Assembly: GCF_000472445.1 (NCBI RefSeq)
Contig: NZ_AXAJ01000010.1
Span: 160,240-224,239, forward strand
Source: Burkholderia sp. WSM2230
GTDB lineage: Bacteria > Pseudomonadota > Gammaproteobacteria > Burkholderiales > Burkholderiaceae
Reading direction: 5' to 3'
Length of the DNA: 64,000 nt
Under the pieces are notes generated by a model that searched no databases, had not been told where the DNA came from, and was given only the letters and a program-made list of their open reading frames with translations. Below, in pieces: positions 43,539 to 52,295 of this stretch. A program made the translations under genes and the position numbers. The first letter of the stretch is position 1. Each line of letters starts with the position of its first letter.

Positions 43539-45320
43539 ATGACCATCGCTATTCATGCGCACCGCGAAAGCGAAGCCTTGCGGCACGGCCGCTCGATATG
43601 GCTCGCGCGCTGCCTGCGCTTTTTGCCGATCGTGCCGACGCTTCTGTTCCTGCTCGTGTTCTTCGTGCTGCCTGTCGGCGAAATTCTGCAAGGCGGACTG
43701 GTCGGTGCGGACGGCCAGATCGGCCTTGCGCAGTTCGAGCGCATCGCGCGCACACCGGTTTATGCAAAGGTCTTGTGGATCACCTTCGCGATTTCGTTCA
43801 TGACGGCGGCGCTTTCCATTCTGCTCGGCTATCCGGTCGCGTACATGTTGAGCCGCCTCTCGGAGCGCGCCCGCGAACGCTGGCTGCTATGGGTCATGCT
43901 GCCGTTCTGGACCAGCTATCTGGTCAAGACATACGCGTGGATGCTGCTGCTCTCGAAGACCGGTGTGCTGTCGACCATTGCACTGTCGCTTGGGCTCGTA
44001 CGCGAGACGAGCGGCACGATTCCGTCGCTGACCGGCGTGCTGATCGGCATGGTGCATTCGATGCTGCCGCTCGCCGTGATGACGATGCTGCCCGTCATGC
44101 GCGGCATCGACGACCGTCTGACGCAAGCCGCCGAAACACTCGGAGCCGAGCGCAGCACGAGCTTCTTCACGGTGTTTCTCCCGCTGTCGTCGCCGGGCGT
44201 GGCGGCGGCCGGCCTGCTCGTATTCATTTCGAGCCTCGGCTTCTTTATCGTGCCCGCGCTTCTCGGCTCGCCGAAGGAAACAATGATCGCGCAGCTCGTG
44301 ATCTCCTCGGTGCTGGAACTCTTCGACATGCGCTTTGCCGGAGCGCTTTCGACAGTGCTGCTCGTCTGCTCGATCGTGATTTTCTTCATATACGACCGTA
44401 TGGTGGGCCTCACATCGCTCACCGGCGAAGTAGCGGAGCGTCAGCGCGGCTCGCGCGCTCAAGGGTTCAAGCTTGCGCTTCTGGTGACTGCGGGGCGCGT
44501 CTTTGCGCCCTTGATGATGCGCCGCAAGGCCCATGCGGTAGCGGGCGCGCGCGCGGCGAGCCCGCTTGGCTTCTACACATGCGTCGTGATGCTGGTGCTG
44601 GTCGTGCCGGTGCTGTCGGTGATTCCGTATGCGTTCACGAAGAGCGACTATATTGCGTTTCCGCCGAAACTCTTCAGCGTCCGCTGGTTCGGCACATTCA
44701 TGGATTCGCCGGTGTGGCAGAGCGCCGTTATCCGCTCGTTCGAAGTCGGTCTTGGTACCGCACTGCTTTCGCTGCTGCTCGGCTTCGGCGCCACGCTTGC
44801 CATGACGCGCATGCCGCGCCGCGCGAGCAAACCCGTGTTCGCTCTGCTGGTCGCGCCGCTCATCGTGCCGCGCATCGTGGTGGCAGTCGGCCTGCTGTAT
44901 CTGTTCGGACGCTTCGGGCTGACGGGCACGAACCTTGGACTCGTGATCGGCCATACGGTGCTCGCCATTCCGTACGTCGTCGTCACGCTCGCAGCAGGCT
45001 TTCAGCGTTTCGACTGGCGCCTCGACGACGCCGCGCGCGTAATGGGCGCGTCGCCATTGCGGCGCATCACGTCGATTGTTTTGCCGCTTCTCATGGCAAG
45101 CGTGACCGCCGCATTCCTGTTCGCGTTCCTTGTTTCGTTCGATGACCTGACTATCGCGATCTTCGTTTCCGGCGGCATCAACTCGACGCTGCCCAAGCAG
45201 ATGTGGGACGACATCCAGCTCGCCGTCACGCCGACTCTCGCGGCCGTGTCGACCACGCTCGTGATTCTGATCGCACTCGTCGTCGCGGTTTCTTCGTGGC
45301 TCAAGCGCAAGACGCGATAA
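43539..45320 (+). CDS. Fused ABC permease (PotB-PotC-like double permease)
   Basis: At 593 residues this is twice the family length. The first half (about 25-285) carries the EAA loop AAETLGAERSTSFFTVFLPL. The second half (about 340-590) carries AARVMGASPLRRITSIVLPL. Each half has about six helices. A basic linker (EVAERQRGSRAQGFKLALLV onward) joins them. The complete membrane part of the importer is thus one chain. ATG lies 11 bp after the ATPase stop. The fusion reads through with no frameshift, so it is a true single gene. Confidence 0.9.
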   Translation: MTIAIHAHRESEALRHGRSIWLARCLRFLPIVPTLLFLLVFFVLPVGEILQGGLVGADGQIGLAQFERIARTPVYAKVLWITFAISFMTAALSILLGYPVAYMLSRLSERARERWLLWVMLPFWTSYLVKTYAWMLLLSKTGVLSTIALSLGLVRETSGTIPSLTGVLIGMVHSMLPLAVMTMLPVMRGIDDRLTQAAETLGAERSTSFFTVFLPLSSPGVAAAGLLVFISSLGFFIVPALLGSPKETMIAQLVISSVLELFDMRFAGALSTVLLVCSIVIFFIYDRMVGLTSLTGEVAERQRGSRAQGFKLALLVTAGRVFAPLMMRRKAHAVAGARAASPLGFYTCVVMLVLVVPVLSVIPYAFTKSDYIAFPPKLFSVRWFGTFMDSPVWQSAVIRSFEVGLGTALLSLLLGFGATLAMTRMPRRASKPVFALLVAPLIVPRIVVAVGLLYLFGRFGLTGTNLGLVIGHTVLAIPYVVVTLAAGFQRFDWRLDDAARVMGASPLRRITSIVLPLLMASVTAAFLFAFLVSFDDLTIAIFVSGGINSTLPKQMWDDIQLAVTPTLAAVSTTLVILIALVVAVSSWLKRKTR

Positions 45321-45346
45321 TTCCCGGTCATTCAACTGGTTCACAC

Positions 45347-46906
45347 ATGCATCGTTATCCAGAATATTTTGCCCATCGGCACGCAAACGACGAACTCGAC
45401 TGTGTGCCGCTGCTCGCGGCAGGCTTGCGCCGCGATCCCGCACGCGCGATCGTGCATTTCGAGGATGGCGCGATTACCTGCGAAGAGGCCGCCCGGCAAG
45501 TTGCGCGGTTGCAGCGCTGGTTTGCCGGACACGGTCTCGTGCAAGGCGATCGCGTCGCCGTGATGCTCGGCAACAGTCCCGAGCATATCCATCTGATCTA
45601 CGCGCTGCATTTAAGCGGGCTTGTGTGGGTGCCCGTCAATACGAAGCTGCGCGCAGCGGGCCTGGAATATCTGCTGCAACATGCCGAGCCGAAGCTCTTC
45701 GTGATCGACGATGAGTTCGATACGGTGACCTCCGAACTCGATTGCGGCGTCGCCCTGCGCACGCATCTGCCCGCATTGGAGGCTGACGATGCCAGCGATG
45801 CGAACGGAAGAAGCACCGACTTCGCGACTCCCGCAATCGGCGTGCACGATCCGCTGTGCATCATCTACACGTCAGGCACGACGGGCGCGCCCAAGGGCGT
45901 CGTCTTCACGCACCGGATGATGCGCATCGCGAGCGAGGCGGCGCTTCGCGTCGCCGACGTGCGCGCCGGCGACCGGCTGTTTCTGTGGGAGCCGCTGTGC
46001 CACATCGGCGGCGCGCAGATGTTGTTGCTGCCGTTCCTCGAGAACGTGACGCTGCATGCGGTGCCGCGCTTTTCCGCATCGCAGTTCTGGCAGCAGATCG
46101 CGCATGCGGGCGCGACCCAACTGCATTATCTCGGCGGCGTGCTCGATATTCTGATGCAGTTGCCCGCGAGCGAGCAGCCGGCGTCGCACACTCTGCGCGT
46201 CGCGTGGGGCGCGGGCGTGAGCGCTTCGTCGTGGAAGCCGATTCAGGCGCGGCTCAACGTGTCGTTGCGCGAGTGCTACGGCATGACCGAATGCTCGAGC
46301 TTCGCGACAGCGAACCTGACAGGCAAGCCGGGCTCGATCGGCCGCGCGTTGCCGTGGATCGACATCGACCTGCTCGACGAAAACGGCGACCCCGTACCGA
46401 ACGGCGAAGCAGGGGAGATGGTGCTGTCGAGCAAGGTGGAAGGCACGTTTTTGCCGACGTATCTGAAGAATTCGCAGGCGACTCGTGCCGCATTGCGCGA
46501 AGGCCGGCTGCACACCGGCGACCGCGCGCGCCGCGATGCGGACGGCGATCTGTTCTTTATCGGCCGACAGACGGACAGCATGCGCGTGCGTGGCGAGAAC
46601 GTGTCGGCGTGGGAAATCGAGCGTATTTTCGCAACCCATCCGGCCATTCGCGTCTGCGCCGCAATAGGTGTCGCGTCGGCGATCGGCGAGCAGGACATTC
46701 TGCTCAACGTCCAGTTCAGGGACGGACCGGTCGAGTGGCCCGCGCTGCACGCATGGGCGCGCGAGCGGCTCGCGAGTTTCCAGTTGCCGCGCTATTACCG
46801 CGCGGTGAGCGGCTTCGAGCTGACGGCGAGCGAGCGCGTCAAGAAGCATCTGATCTCGCGAAACACGGAGGACGCATGGGACCGGCTGGCGGCCGTCCCG
46901 CAGTAG
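45347..46906 (+). CDS. Acyl-CoA ligase (AMP-binding, CaiC-like)
   Basis: The start at 45347 gives 519 residues. The ATP loop is IIYTSGTTGAPKGVVFTH (about 170). RECYGMTECSSFATANL (about 306), LHTGDRARRDADGDLFFIG (A8, about 390) and MRVRGENVSAWEIERIF follow. The A10 Lys is in SERVKKHLIS. The pattern is nearest to crotonobetaine/carnitine-CoA ligase-like enzymes. It makes a CoA thioester from the imported acid, to be used by the hydratase at 40443. It follows the permease by 26 bp. Confidence 0.9.
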   Translation: MHRYPEYFAHRHANDELDCVPLLAAGLRRDPARAIVHFEDGAITCEEAARQVARLQRWFAGHGLVQGDRVAVMLGNSPEHIHLIYALHLSGLVWVPVNTKLRAAGLEYLLQHAEPKLFVIDDEFDTVTSELDCGVALRTHLPALEADDASDANGRSTDFATPAIGVHDPLCIIYTSGTTGAPKGVVFTHRMMRIASEAALRVADVRAGDRLFLWEPLCHIGGAQMLLLPFLENVTLHAVPRFSASQFWQQIAHAGATQLHYLGGVLDILMQLPASEQPASHTLRVAWGAGVSASSWKPIQARLNVSLRECYGMTECSSFATANLTGKPGSIGRALPWIDIDLLDENGDPVPNGEAGEMVLSSKVEGTFLPTYLKNSQATRAALREGRLHTGDRARRDADGDLFFIGRQTDSMRVRGENVSAWEIERIFATHPAIRVCAAIGVASAIGEQDILLNVQFRDGPVEWPALHAWARERLASFQLPRYYRAVSGFELTASERVKKHLISRNTEDAWDRLAAVPQ

Positions 46907-46976
46907 CTATCGTGTATAGGTAGCTTACCAGGGCTATGCGATAATTTCCCGTTCGAACCAGACAGACACTGACGTG

Positions 46977-47819
46977 ATGAGCGACGAGCCCAAAGCCGCG
47001 CGCAAGCGCAACACTTCGGCCGCAAGGCCGCGGGCAGAGGTTGCCGACCCGAGCGCGTCTTCGCTCTATGTGCAGTCGGTGGAAAAGGCGATGAAGGTGC
47101 TCACCGCGTTCGACGGCAGCAAGCGTCAGCTATCGCTCTCGGAAATCTCTTCGTCCACCGGCTTCGACATGAGCGCGACGCAGCGTTTCACTTACACGCT
47201 GGCCGCGCTCGGCTATCTCTTCAAAGACCCCGACAGCCGCAAATATGAACTGTCGCCGCGGCTTCTCGACTTCACTTACCACTACCTGACCTCGAACGAT
47301 CTGGTCAGCCGCGCGACGCCTTATCTGCAGCAGTTGGGCTCCGAGACGGAAGAGGCGACCAACCTCACCGTGCTGGACGATACGGACATTGTGTTCGTGC
47401 TACGTATCGTCAGCCGCAATGTATTCAACGCCCACGTCATTACCGGCTCGCGCCTGCCCGCATATTGCACGGCGCCCGGGCTCGCGATTCTTGCAACGCT
47501 CCCCGACGGCGAAATCGACGACATTCTTTCGCGCACGAATCTCGTACCTTATACGGCTTCCACCGTGTACCAGCCGCGCAAGATCAAGGAGCGGATCGTG
47601 CAGATCCGCAAGCAGGGCTATGCGCATACGGAAGACGAGTACTTCGTGAGCGATATTTCCACGGCGGCGGCCATTACGAACGCGCACGGGCGCGGCATCG
47701 GCGCGGTGAATATCGCGGTGGCGCGCTCGCGCTGGCAGGCGGATCGCGACGAAAAGCGCTTCGCCGATCTCGTCATTTCCACCGCCTCTGCAATTTCCAC
47801 CCGCCGGCGCATCGAATAA
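46977..47819 (+). CDS. IclR-family transcriptional regulator
   Basis: The ATG at 46977 gives 280 residues; a GTG 3 bp earlier is possible. The winged helix (about 35-95) has SVEKAMKVLTAFDGSKRQLS, then LSEISSSTGFDMSATQRFTY. The IclR effector domain follows: VLRIVSRNVFNAHVITGSRL, PAYCTAPGLAILATLPD and ITNAHGRGIGAVNIAVA. It ends the operon and shares short DNA motifs with the operon promoter, so it is the likely regulator. Confidence 0.9.
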   Translation: MSDEPKAARKRNTSAARPRAEVADPSASSLYVQSVEKAMKVLTAFDGSKRQLSLSEISSSTGFDMSATQRFTYTLAALGYLFKDPDSRKYELSPRLLDFTYHYLTSNDLVSRATPYLQQLGSETEEATNLTVLDDTDIVFVLRIVSRNVFNAHVITGSRLPAYCTAPGLAILATLPDGEIDDILSRTNLVPYTASTVYQPRKIKERIVQIRKQGYAHTEDEYFVSDISTAAAITNAHGRGIGAVNIAVARSRWQADRDEKRFADLVISTASAISTRRRIE

Positions 47820-47868
47820 TTGCGCGGGCTGTCCGCCGTTGCGCGCGATAGGCGCCGCAGACGGGTTT

Positions 47869-47912
47869 CGGTTGCGGTTCGGTTGAGGTTCGGTTGCGGT
47901 CCAGTTCTGGTT
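47869..47912. repeat. 11-bp tandem repeat, about four units
   Basis: CGGTTGCGGTT, CGGTTGAGGTT, CGGTTGCGGTC and a diverged fourth unit follow each other directly between the IclR stop and the small secreted-protein gene. The array is too short and spacer-free to be a CRISPR. Confidence 0.7.
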
Positions 47913-47979
47913 CTGTTCGCGGCACGCTCCATGCTGTCTTTGTCGAAAACGGCAAACGCCGTGAAACTGGGAGACAGAG

Positions 47980-48246
47980 ATGAGAGCCTTGAAAGTTGCC
48001 GGCACGGCATTGGTCCTGTGCATGACCAGCGTGGCTTACTCGCAACAGAGCGGTAACGCGCCAGCGAACAGCGGCACACAGAACGGGCCACAGGTCCAGC
48101 CGGGGTCAGCCGGGCAGACAGTGGATAAACCCGCGGGTCTCGGTACGCCGGGCAACAAGCCCGGAAGTCTGATGGACAAGCGCGCGAACGCGCTGTCGCC
48201 GGAAGGCGCGTCGGGGGCGTCGAGAACCGGCGAAGTGAAGCAGTAG
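47980..48246 (+). CDS. Small secreted hypothetical protein
   Basis: GGGAGAC precedes the ATG. The 88-residue protein has a signal peptide (RALKVAGTALVLCMTSVAYS) and a Gly/Pro/Asn-rich mature part (QQSGNAPANSGTQNGPQVQP). It contains no Cys after the signal. Such disordered periplasmic proteins are common in Burkholderiaceae and lack known function. I do not recognise a family. Confidence 0.6.
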   Translation: MRALKVAGTALVLCMTSVAYSQQSGNAPANSGTQNGPQVQPGSAGQTVDKPAGLGTPGNKPGSLMDKRANALSPEGASGASRTGEVKQ

Positions 48247-48450
48247 CGGCAGGGCGGAGGGCCGTGGCGAGGCTGCCGGCAGACAGGGTGGCAGACGGTG
48301 AAGCGGGCGTTGGTGGCTTGGCCTCATGTTCGTTTCCGCGCGTGACGCTGCCCGATACGCCCACGGACGCGACGGGCGCCCTGGCTGCATGGCCCACTGA
48401 CGCGCTGCGAAAGGACCAGGACGTTCCGCCGACGGCATGGTGCTTGACAA

Positions 48451-48470
48451 TCTATCTGCAAGTAGATAGA
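48451..48470. promoter_or_regulatory. TetR operator 1 (upstream of tetR)
   Basis: TCTATCT-GCAAGT-AGATAGA has perfect 7-bp arms and lies 9 bp before the TetR start. TTGACA (48444-48449) directly precedes it, so the operator fills the promoter spacer. The same 20-bp pattern occurs at 49102 and 49182. Confidence 0.8.
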
Positions 48471-48479
48471 GTGCGTTCC

Positions 48480-49046
48480 ATGGACACGATAACTTCAGTG
48501 CGCGAGCAGATTCTCGATCACGCCATCACGCTGATTATGATGCGCGGCTATAACGGCTTTAGCTATCGGGACCTGTCGAGCCTTGTCGGAGTCAAGACGT
48601 CGAGCATTCACTACTACTTTCCGTCGAAGGACGATCTGGTTCTCGAAGCGGTGAGCGCGTATAGCAGCGAGGTGCTCAACACGCTGAAGGGCATCGACGA
48701 ATCATTGCCTGCTGAGGTGAAGCTCGGCAAGTACGCGAGGCTATTCGGCCGCACGCTGGGCGACGGGCGCCAGATCTGTCTGTGCGGCATGCTGGCGGCC
48801 GACATCGAGACATTGCCGGAGGACATTCGGCAAGCGGTGCAGGCGTTTTTCAAGGCGAACGAGAAGTGGCTCGCCAAGGTGCTCGCGGAAGGTTCGCAAG
48901 CGGGTACGCTGGCATTCAACGGCAAGCCGGAGAATGCTGCTCGCGCGTTGTTCGCGGCGTTCCAGGGCAGTGTGCTGGCAAGCCGGTTGTTCAATACCAA
49001 GGCGCGGCTGGAAGATGTCGAGGCGTCGGTAAGGGTTGTGCGATAA
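48480..49046 (+). CDS. TetR-family regulator next to ohr
   Basis: The start at 48480 gives 188 residues. The helix-turn-helix is ILDHAITLIMMRGYNGFSYR then DLSSLVGVKTSSIHYYFPSK. The C-terminal domain contains two close Cys in GRQICLCGMLAADIE (about 101-103), plausible redox or electrophile sensors. An operator lies in its own promoter, and two further copies precede ohr, so repression of both genes is likely. Ohr is usually controlled by MarR-type OhrR, which makes this TetR pairing unusual. Confidence 0.88.
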   Translation: MDTITSVREQILDHAITLIMMRGYNGFSYRDLSSLVGVKTSSIHYYFPSKDDLVLEAVSAYSSEVLNTLKGIDESLPAEVKLGKYARLFGRTLGDGRQICLCGMLAADIETLPEDIRQAVQAFFKANEKWLAKVLAEGSQAGTLAFNGKPENAARALFAAFQGSVLASRLFNTKARLEDVEASVRVVR

Positions 49047-49101
49047 GAGAGTTCATAGACATATCGGAAGCGGCATTTCCGCTTTCCGGTTTGTCATAGT
49101 G

Positions 49102-49121
49102 TCTATCTTGTAGTAGATAGA
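49102..49121. promoter_or_regulatory. TetR operator 2 (ohr promoter, distal)
   Basis: TCTATCT-TGTAGT-AGATAGA: perfect 7-bp arms, same 20-bp size as operator 1. It lies 111 bp before the ohr start. Confidence 0.78.
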
Positions 49122-49181
49122 ATGTATTCAGGCGGTAGATTTAAAGCTGCACATTTTCACTCTCATGTTTTGCATCCGCAT

Positions 49182-49201
49182 CTATCGGTGTATAGATAGG
49201 C
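49182..49201. promoter_or_regulatory. TetR operator 3 (ohr promoter, proximal)
   Basis: TCTATC-GGTGTATA-GATAGG is a slightly imperfect third copy (one outer mismatch). It lies 31 bp before the ohr start and 80 bp after operator 2, so two repressor dimers could act on this promoter. Confidence 0.7.
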
Positions 49202-49232
49202 GACTTCAAACCTGTTCATAAGGAGCTTCACC

Positions 49233-49658
49233 ATGTCGATCGAAAAAGTCCTGTATCGCGCTCATGCTCACGCTACCGGAGGCCGCGACGGCCGCGCCGT
49301 CGTGCCGGAAGGCAAGCTCGACTTCAAACTCACCACGCCGCGCGAGCTCGGCGGTGCGGGCGGCGACGGTGCGAACCCTGAGCAATTGTTCGCGGCCGGC
49401 TACAGCGCGTGCTTCCTCGGTGCGATGAAGTTCGTGGCCGCTCGCGACAAGATTGCCATTCCCGCGGACGTCTCGATTGACGGCAGCGTCGGCATCGGCG
49501 CAATTCCCAGCGGCTTTGGCATTGAAGTGGAACTGAAGATCTCCTTGCCGGGCATGGCACGCGACGCCGCGCAGGCACTCGTCGACAAGGCGCATATTGT
49601 CTGCCCGTATTCGAATGCAACGCGTGGCAACATCGACGTGACGCTGACCATCGTTTAA
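49233..49658 (+). CDS. ohr: Organic hydroperoxide resistance protein Ohr
   Basis: This 141-residue OsmC-superfamily protein has the two catalytic Cys of Ohr, in AGYSACFLGAMKF (about 61) and AHIVCPYSNATRGNIDV (about 125). Arg and Glu partners are expected in the first third (GGRDGRAVVPEGKLDFKLTT). Ohr reduces organic and fatty-acid hydroperoxides with lipoylated proteins in the cytoplasm. AAGGAG precedes the start. Two TetR operators lie in its promoter region. Confidence 0.95.
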   Translation: MSIEKVLYRAHAHATGGRDGRAVVPEGKLDFKLTTPRELGGAGGDGANPEQLFAAGYSACFLGAMKFVAARDKIAIPADVSIDGSVGIGAIPSGFGIEVELKISLPGMARDAAQALVDKAHIVCPYSNATRGNIDVTLTIV

Positions 49659-49703
49659 CGGAACACTTCAGGCTCTCTCGCCAATCGTCAAACGTGTTGA
49701 ACC

Positions 49704-49756
49704 CGGGTTCCGGCTCAAAGTGCGACTGGTTCGCGCCGCCGGAACCCGTTTCATTT
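49704..49756 (+). terminator. Terminator-like hairpin after ohr
   Basis: CGGGTTCCGGC (49704) pairs exactly with GCCGGAACCCG (49738) around 23 nt and is followed by TTTCATTT. It lies 45 bp past the ohr stop. The long loop makes it a moderate candidate. Confidence 0.55.
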
Positions 49757-50034
49757 CTGCTGCGCCAGTCGGCCGCGGCCTGTAACGCGCGCTCGCGCCA
49801 CTCTCCGTGTAAACCCCGCCACAGGAAAAGGCTCGCCGTAAGAACCGGGTAAGGGGCCGCTCTTAACGTAGCGTCGAGCGCATCGAAACAACCAGAACAC
49901 ATCGCATGCGCGAGCGCATTGGCTTGCATTCCCAGCGAACTAGTCGACGCACAGAAATGCCCGCATCGTTGCGGACCCATCCGCAGTAGGGCGCTTTTGC
50001 ACGCGGCGAAAAATACTCATGCAGGAGATGGAGA
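49757..50034. other. Spacer before DUF485/actP operon
   Basis: No gene seen. The right end carries the AGGAG site for the TTG-started DUF485 gene. An ATG at 50028 is out of frame with that gene. Confidence 0.4.
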
Positions 50035-50340
50035 TTGGACCTGGAACTCGCGAACAAGATCAGATCTACCGCGGCCTACCGCGAACTGGTGCGAAAGCGC
50101 TCGCGGCTCGGTTGGACGCTGACGGCCCTCGTGCTGATCGTCTACTACGGCTACGTGCTGCTCATTGCGTTCGACAAGGGCGTGCTCGCGGCGAAACTCG
50201 GCGCGGGCGTCACCACGTGGGGCATGCCGATCGGGCTCTTCGTGATCGTGTTCACGGTCGCGATCACCGGCTTTTATGTGCGGCGCGCGAACAGTGCATA
50301 CGACGAACTCACCGACCAGATCAAGCGGGAGGCTGCATGA
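50035..50340 (+). CDS. DUF485 membrane protein (YjcH-like)
   Basis: Translation starts with TTG, with AGGAG 7 bp upstream, giving 101 residues. Two transmembrane helices are seen (LGWTLTALVLIVYYGYVLLI and WGMPIGLFVIVFTVAITGFY). LANKIRSTAAYRELVRKRSR at the N-terminus is typical of DUF485. In E. coli the homologue YjcH precedes the acetate permease ActP. Here too the stop overlaps the start of an ActP-like gene by 4 bp. Confidence 0.88.
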   Translation: MDLELANKIRSTAAYRELVRKRSRLGWTLTALVLIVYYGYVLLIAFDKGVLAAKLGAGVTTWGMPIGLFVIVFTVAITGFYVRRANSAYDELTDQIKREAA

Positions 50341-51998
50341 ACATGCGCCGATTCATCACTGCGAGTGCGCTATTCGCCGCTTCTTCGGCTTGCTTTGCTG
50401 CGGGTGCCGATCTCGGCCAGGCGGTCAAGCAGGCGACCAACTGGACCGCGATCTGCATGTTCGTCGCGTTCGTGATCGCGACGCTTTTCATCACCAGGTG
50501 GGCTGCGCGAAAGACGCGTTCGGCGGCCGAGTTCTACACGGCGGGCGGCGGCATCACGGGCTTCCAGAACGGCCTCGCGATTGCGGGTGACTTCATGTCC
50601 GCCGCCTCGTTCCTCGGCATTTCGGCTGCGGTCTACACAAACGGCTACGACGGTCTCATCTACTCGATCGGCTTTCTCGTGGGCTGGCCGATCATCACCT
50701 TCCTGATGGCGGAACGGCTGCGCAATCTCGGCCGCTTCACTTTCGCCGACGTGGCCGCGTACCGCTTCAAGCAAGGTCCGATCCGCGCATTCGCCGCATC
50801 CGGCACGCTCGTCGTGGTCGCGTTCTACCTGATCGCGCAGATGGTGGGCGCGGGCCAGCTCATCAAGCTGCTGTTCGGGCTCGAGTACTGGATAGCGGTG
50901 GTGATCGTCGGCGCGCTGATGATGGTGTATGTGCTGTTCGGCGGGATGACCGCCACGACGTGGGTGCAGATCATCAAGGCGTGCCTGCTGCTCGCGGGCG
51001 CGTCGTTCATGGCCTTCATGGTGCTGTGGCAGTTTCATTTCAGCCCCGAGGCGCTCTTCGCGAAGGCTGTTGAAGTGCATGAGAAGAAGGCTTCGATCAT
51101 GGCGCCGGGCAACTTCATCAAGGACCCGATCTCGGCAATCTCCTTCGGCATCGCGCTGATGTTCGGCACGGCCGGCCTGCCGCATATTCTGATGCGCTTC
51201 TTTACCGTGCCCAATGCGAAAGAAGCGCGCAAGTCGGTGTTCTGGGCCACTACGTGGATCGGCTATTTCTACATTCTCACGTTTATCATCGGCTTTGGTG
51301 CGATCGTGCTCGTGAGCACCAATCCCATGTTCAAGGACACGGCCGGCAAGCTGCTCGGCGGCAGCAACATGGCGGCAGTGCATCTGGCCAGCGCCGTGGG
51401 TGGCAACGTGTTCCTCGGCTTTATTTCGGCGGTTGCGTTTGCGACGATTCTCGCCGTGGTCGCGGGACTCACGCTCGCTGGCGCGTCGGCCGTGTCGCAC
51501 GATCTGTATGCGACCGTGTTCAAGCATGGCAAGGCGTCGAGCGCGAATGAGCTGTTCGTGTCGCGTATCACGACTGTTGTGCTCGGCATCGTCGCAGTGG
51601 TGCTCGGCATCGTGTTCGAGAAGCAGAACATCGCGTTCATGGTTTCGCTGGCGTTTGCGGTGGCGGCCTCGGCGAATTTCCCGGTGCTGTTCCTGTCGGT
51701 GCTCTGGCGCGGCTGCACGACGCGTGGCGCGGCGATAGGCGGCTTTCTCGGCCTTCTGTCAGCCGTGCTGCTGACTGTGCTTTCGAAGGCGGTATGGGTC
51801 GACGTGTTCCACTTCGCGAGCGCGCCGTTTCCGTATGCGTCGCCTGCGCTGTTCTCCATGGCGATCGGCTTCGCCGGTATCTGGGTGTTTTCGGTCACCG
51901 ACAAATCGGCGCGCGCACGCATCGACCAGGCCGGCTTCGAGGCCCAGGCGGTGCGTTCGGAAACCGGAATCGGCGCGGTGGAGGGTGCGAGCCACTAG
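50337..51998 (+). CDS. actP: ActP-like cation/acetate symporter (SSS family)
   Basis: This 553-residue protein of the sodium:solute symporter family has about 13 helices after an N-terminal leader (FITASALFAASSACFAAG). Marks are EFYTAGGGITGFQNGLAIAG, DFMSAASFLGISAAVYTNGY, AGLPHILMRFFTVPNAKEAR and GLTLAGASAVSHDLYATVFK. These are the ActP pattern for acetate, glycolate or pyruvate uptake. It is translationally coupled to the DUF485 gene. Confidence 0.9.
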   Translation: MNMRRFITASALFAASSACFAAGADLGQAVKQATNWTAICMFVAFVIATLFITRWAARKTRSAAEFYTAGGGITGFQNGLAIAGDFMSAASFLGISAAVYTNGYDGLIYSIGFLVGWPIITFLMAERLRNLGRFTFADVAAYRFKQGPIRAFAASGTLVVVAFYLIAQMVGAGQLIKLLFGLEYWIAVVIVGALMMVYVLFGGMTATTWVQIIKACLLLAGASFMAFMVLWQFHFSPEALFAKAVEVHEKKASIMAPGNFIKDPISAISFGIALMFGTAGLPHILMRFFTVPNAKEARKSVFWATTWIGYFYILTFIIGFGAIVLVSTNPMFKDTAGKLLGGSNMAAVHLASAVGGNVFLGFISAVAFATILAVVAGLTLAGASAVSHDLYATVFKHGKASSANELFVSRITTVVLGIVAVVLGIVFEKQNIAFMVSLAFAVAASANFPVLFLSVLWRGCTTRGAAIGGFLGLLSAVLLTVLSKAVWVDVFHFASAPFPYASPALFSMAIGFAGIWVFSVTDKSARARIDQAGFEAQAVRSETGIGAVEGASH

Positions 51999-52295
51999 AT
52001 CTTGCGCCGCATGCATCGAGAGCGGTCGCGGCGTTACGCGCGGCGGCCGCTATTCGGGCAGGTGACTCGTGTCGCGCCGGCGTGGGCGGCTGGGTGAGGA
52101 ATCGCGAAACGCGCCATTGCCTATAATCGGCTCCGATGGAGCGACGGGTGCGGCCGCGCCGTCACGGCAGAGAAGAACTGACAGAGAAGCAAAAAAATTT
52201 CTTCATGGCGTGTCGATTCCGCTGGTCCTGCTTCGTCGTTCCTATAGCGGCATACAGTTGGCCGCCATCTGACCGATACTGACAGGAGACTCGCG
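51999..52295. other. Intergenic region before VOC gene
   Basis: No gene. A TATAAT box (52122-52127) could be the -10 of a promoter for the VOC gene; no clear -35 is seen. An AGGAG site precedes the VOC start. Confidence 0.4.

Noticed and set aside
43472..45145. A 557-codon plus-strand open frame in a second frame over the permease gene
   Set aside because: The overlapping frame at 43539-45320 has twelve membrane helices and EAA loops. This one is Arg-rich without hydrophobic segments.
43539..45320. Frameshift or sequencing artefact joining two permeases
   Set aside because: The frame is continuous, with a clear linker and no internal start with a ribosome-binding site, so a real fusion is more likely.
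47869..47912. Possible CRISPR array
   Set aside because: Units are 11 bp, adjacent with no spacers, and there is no cas gene in the window.
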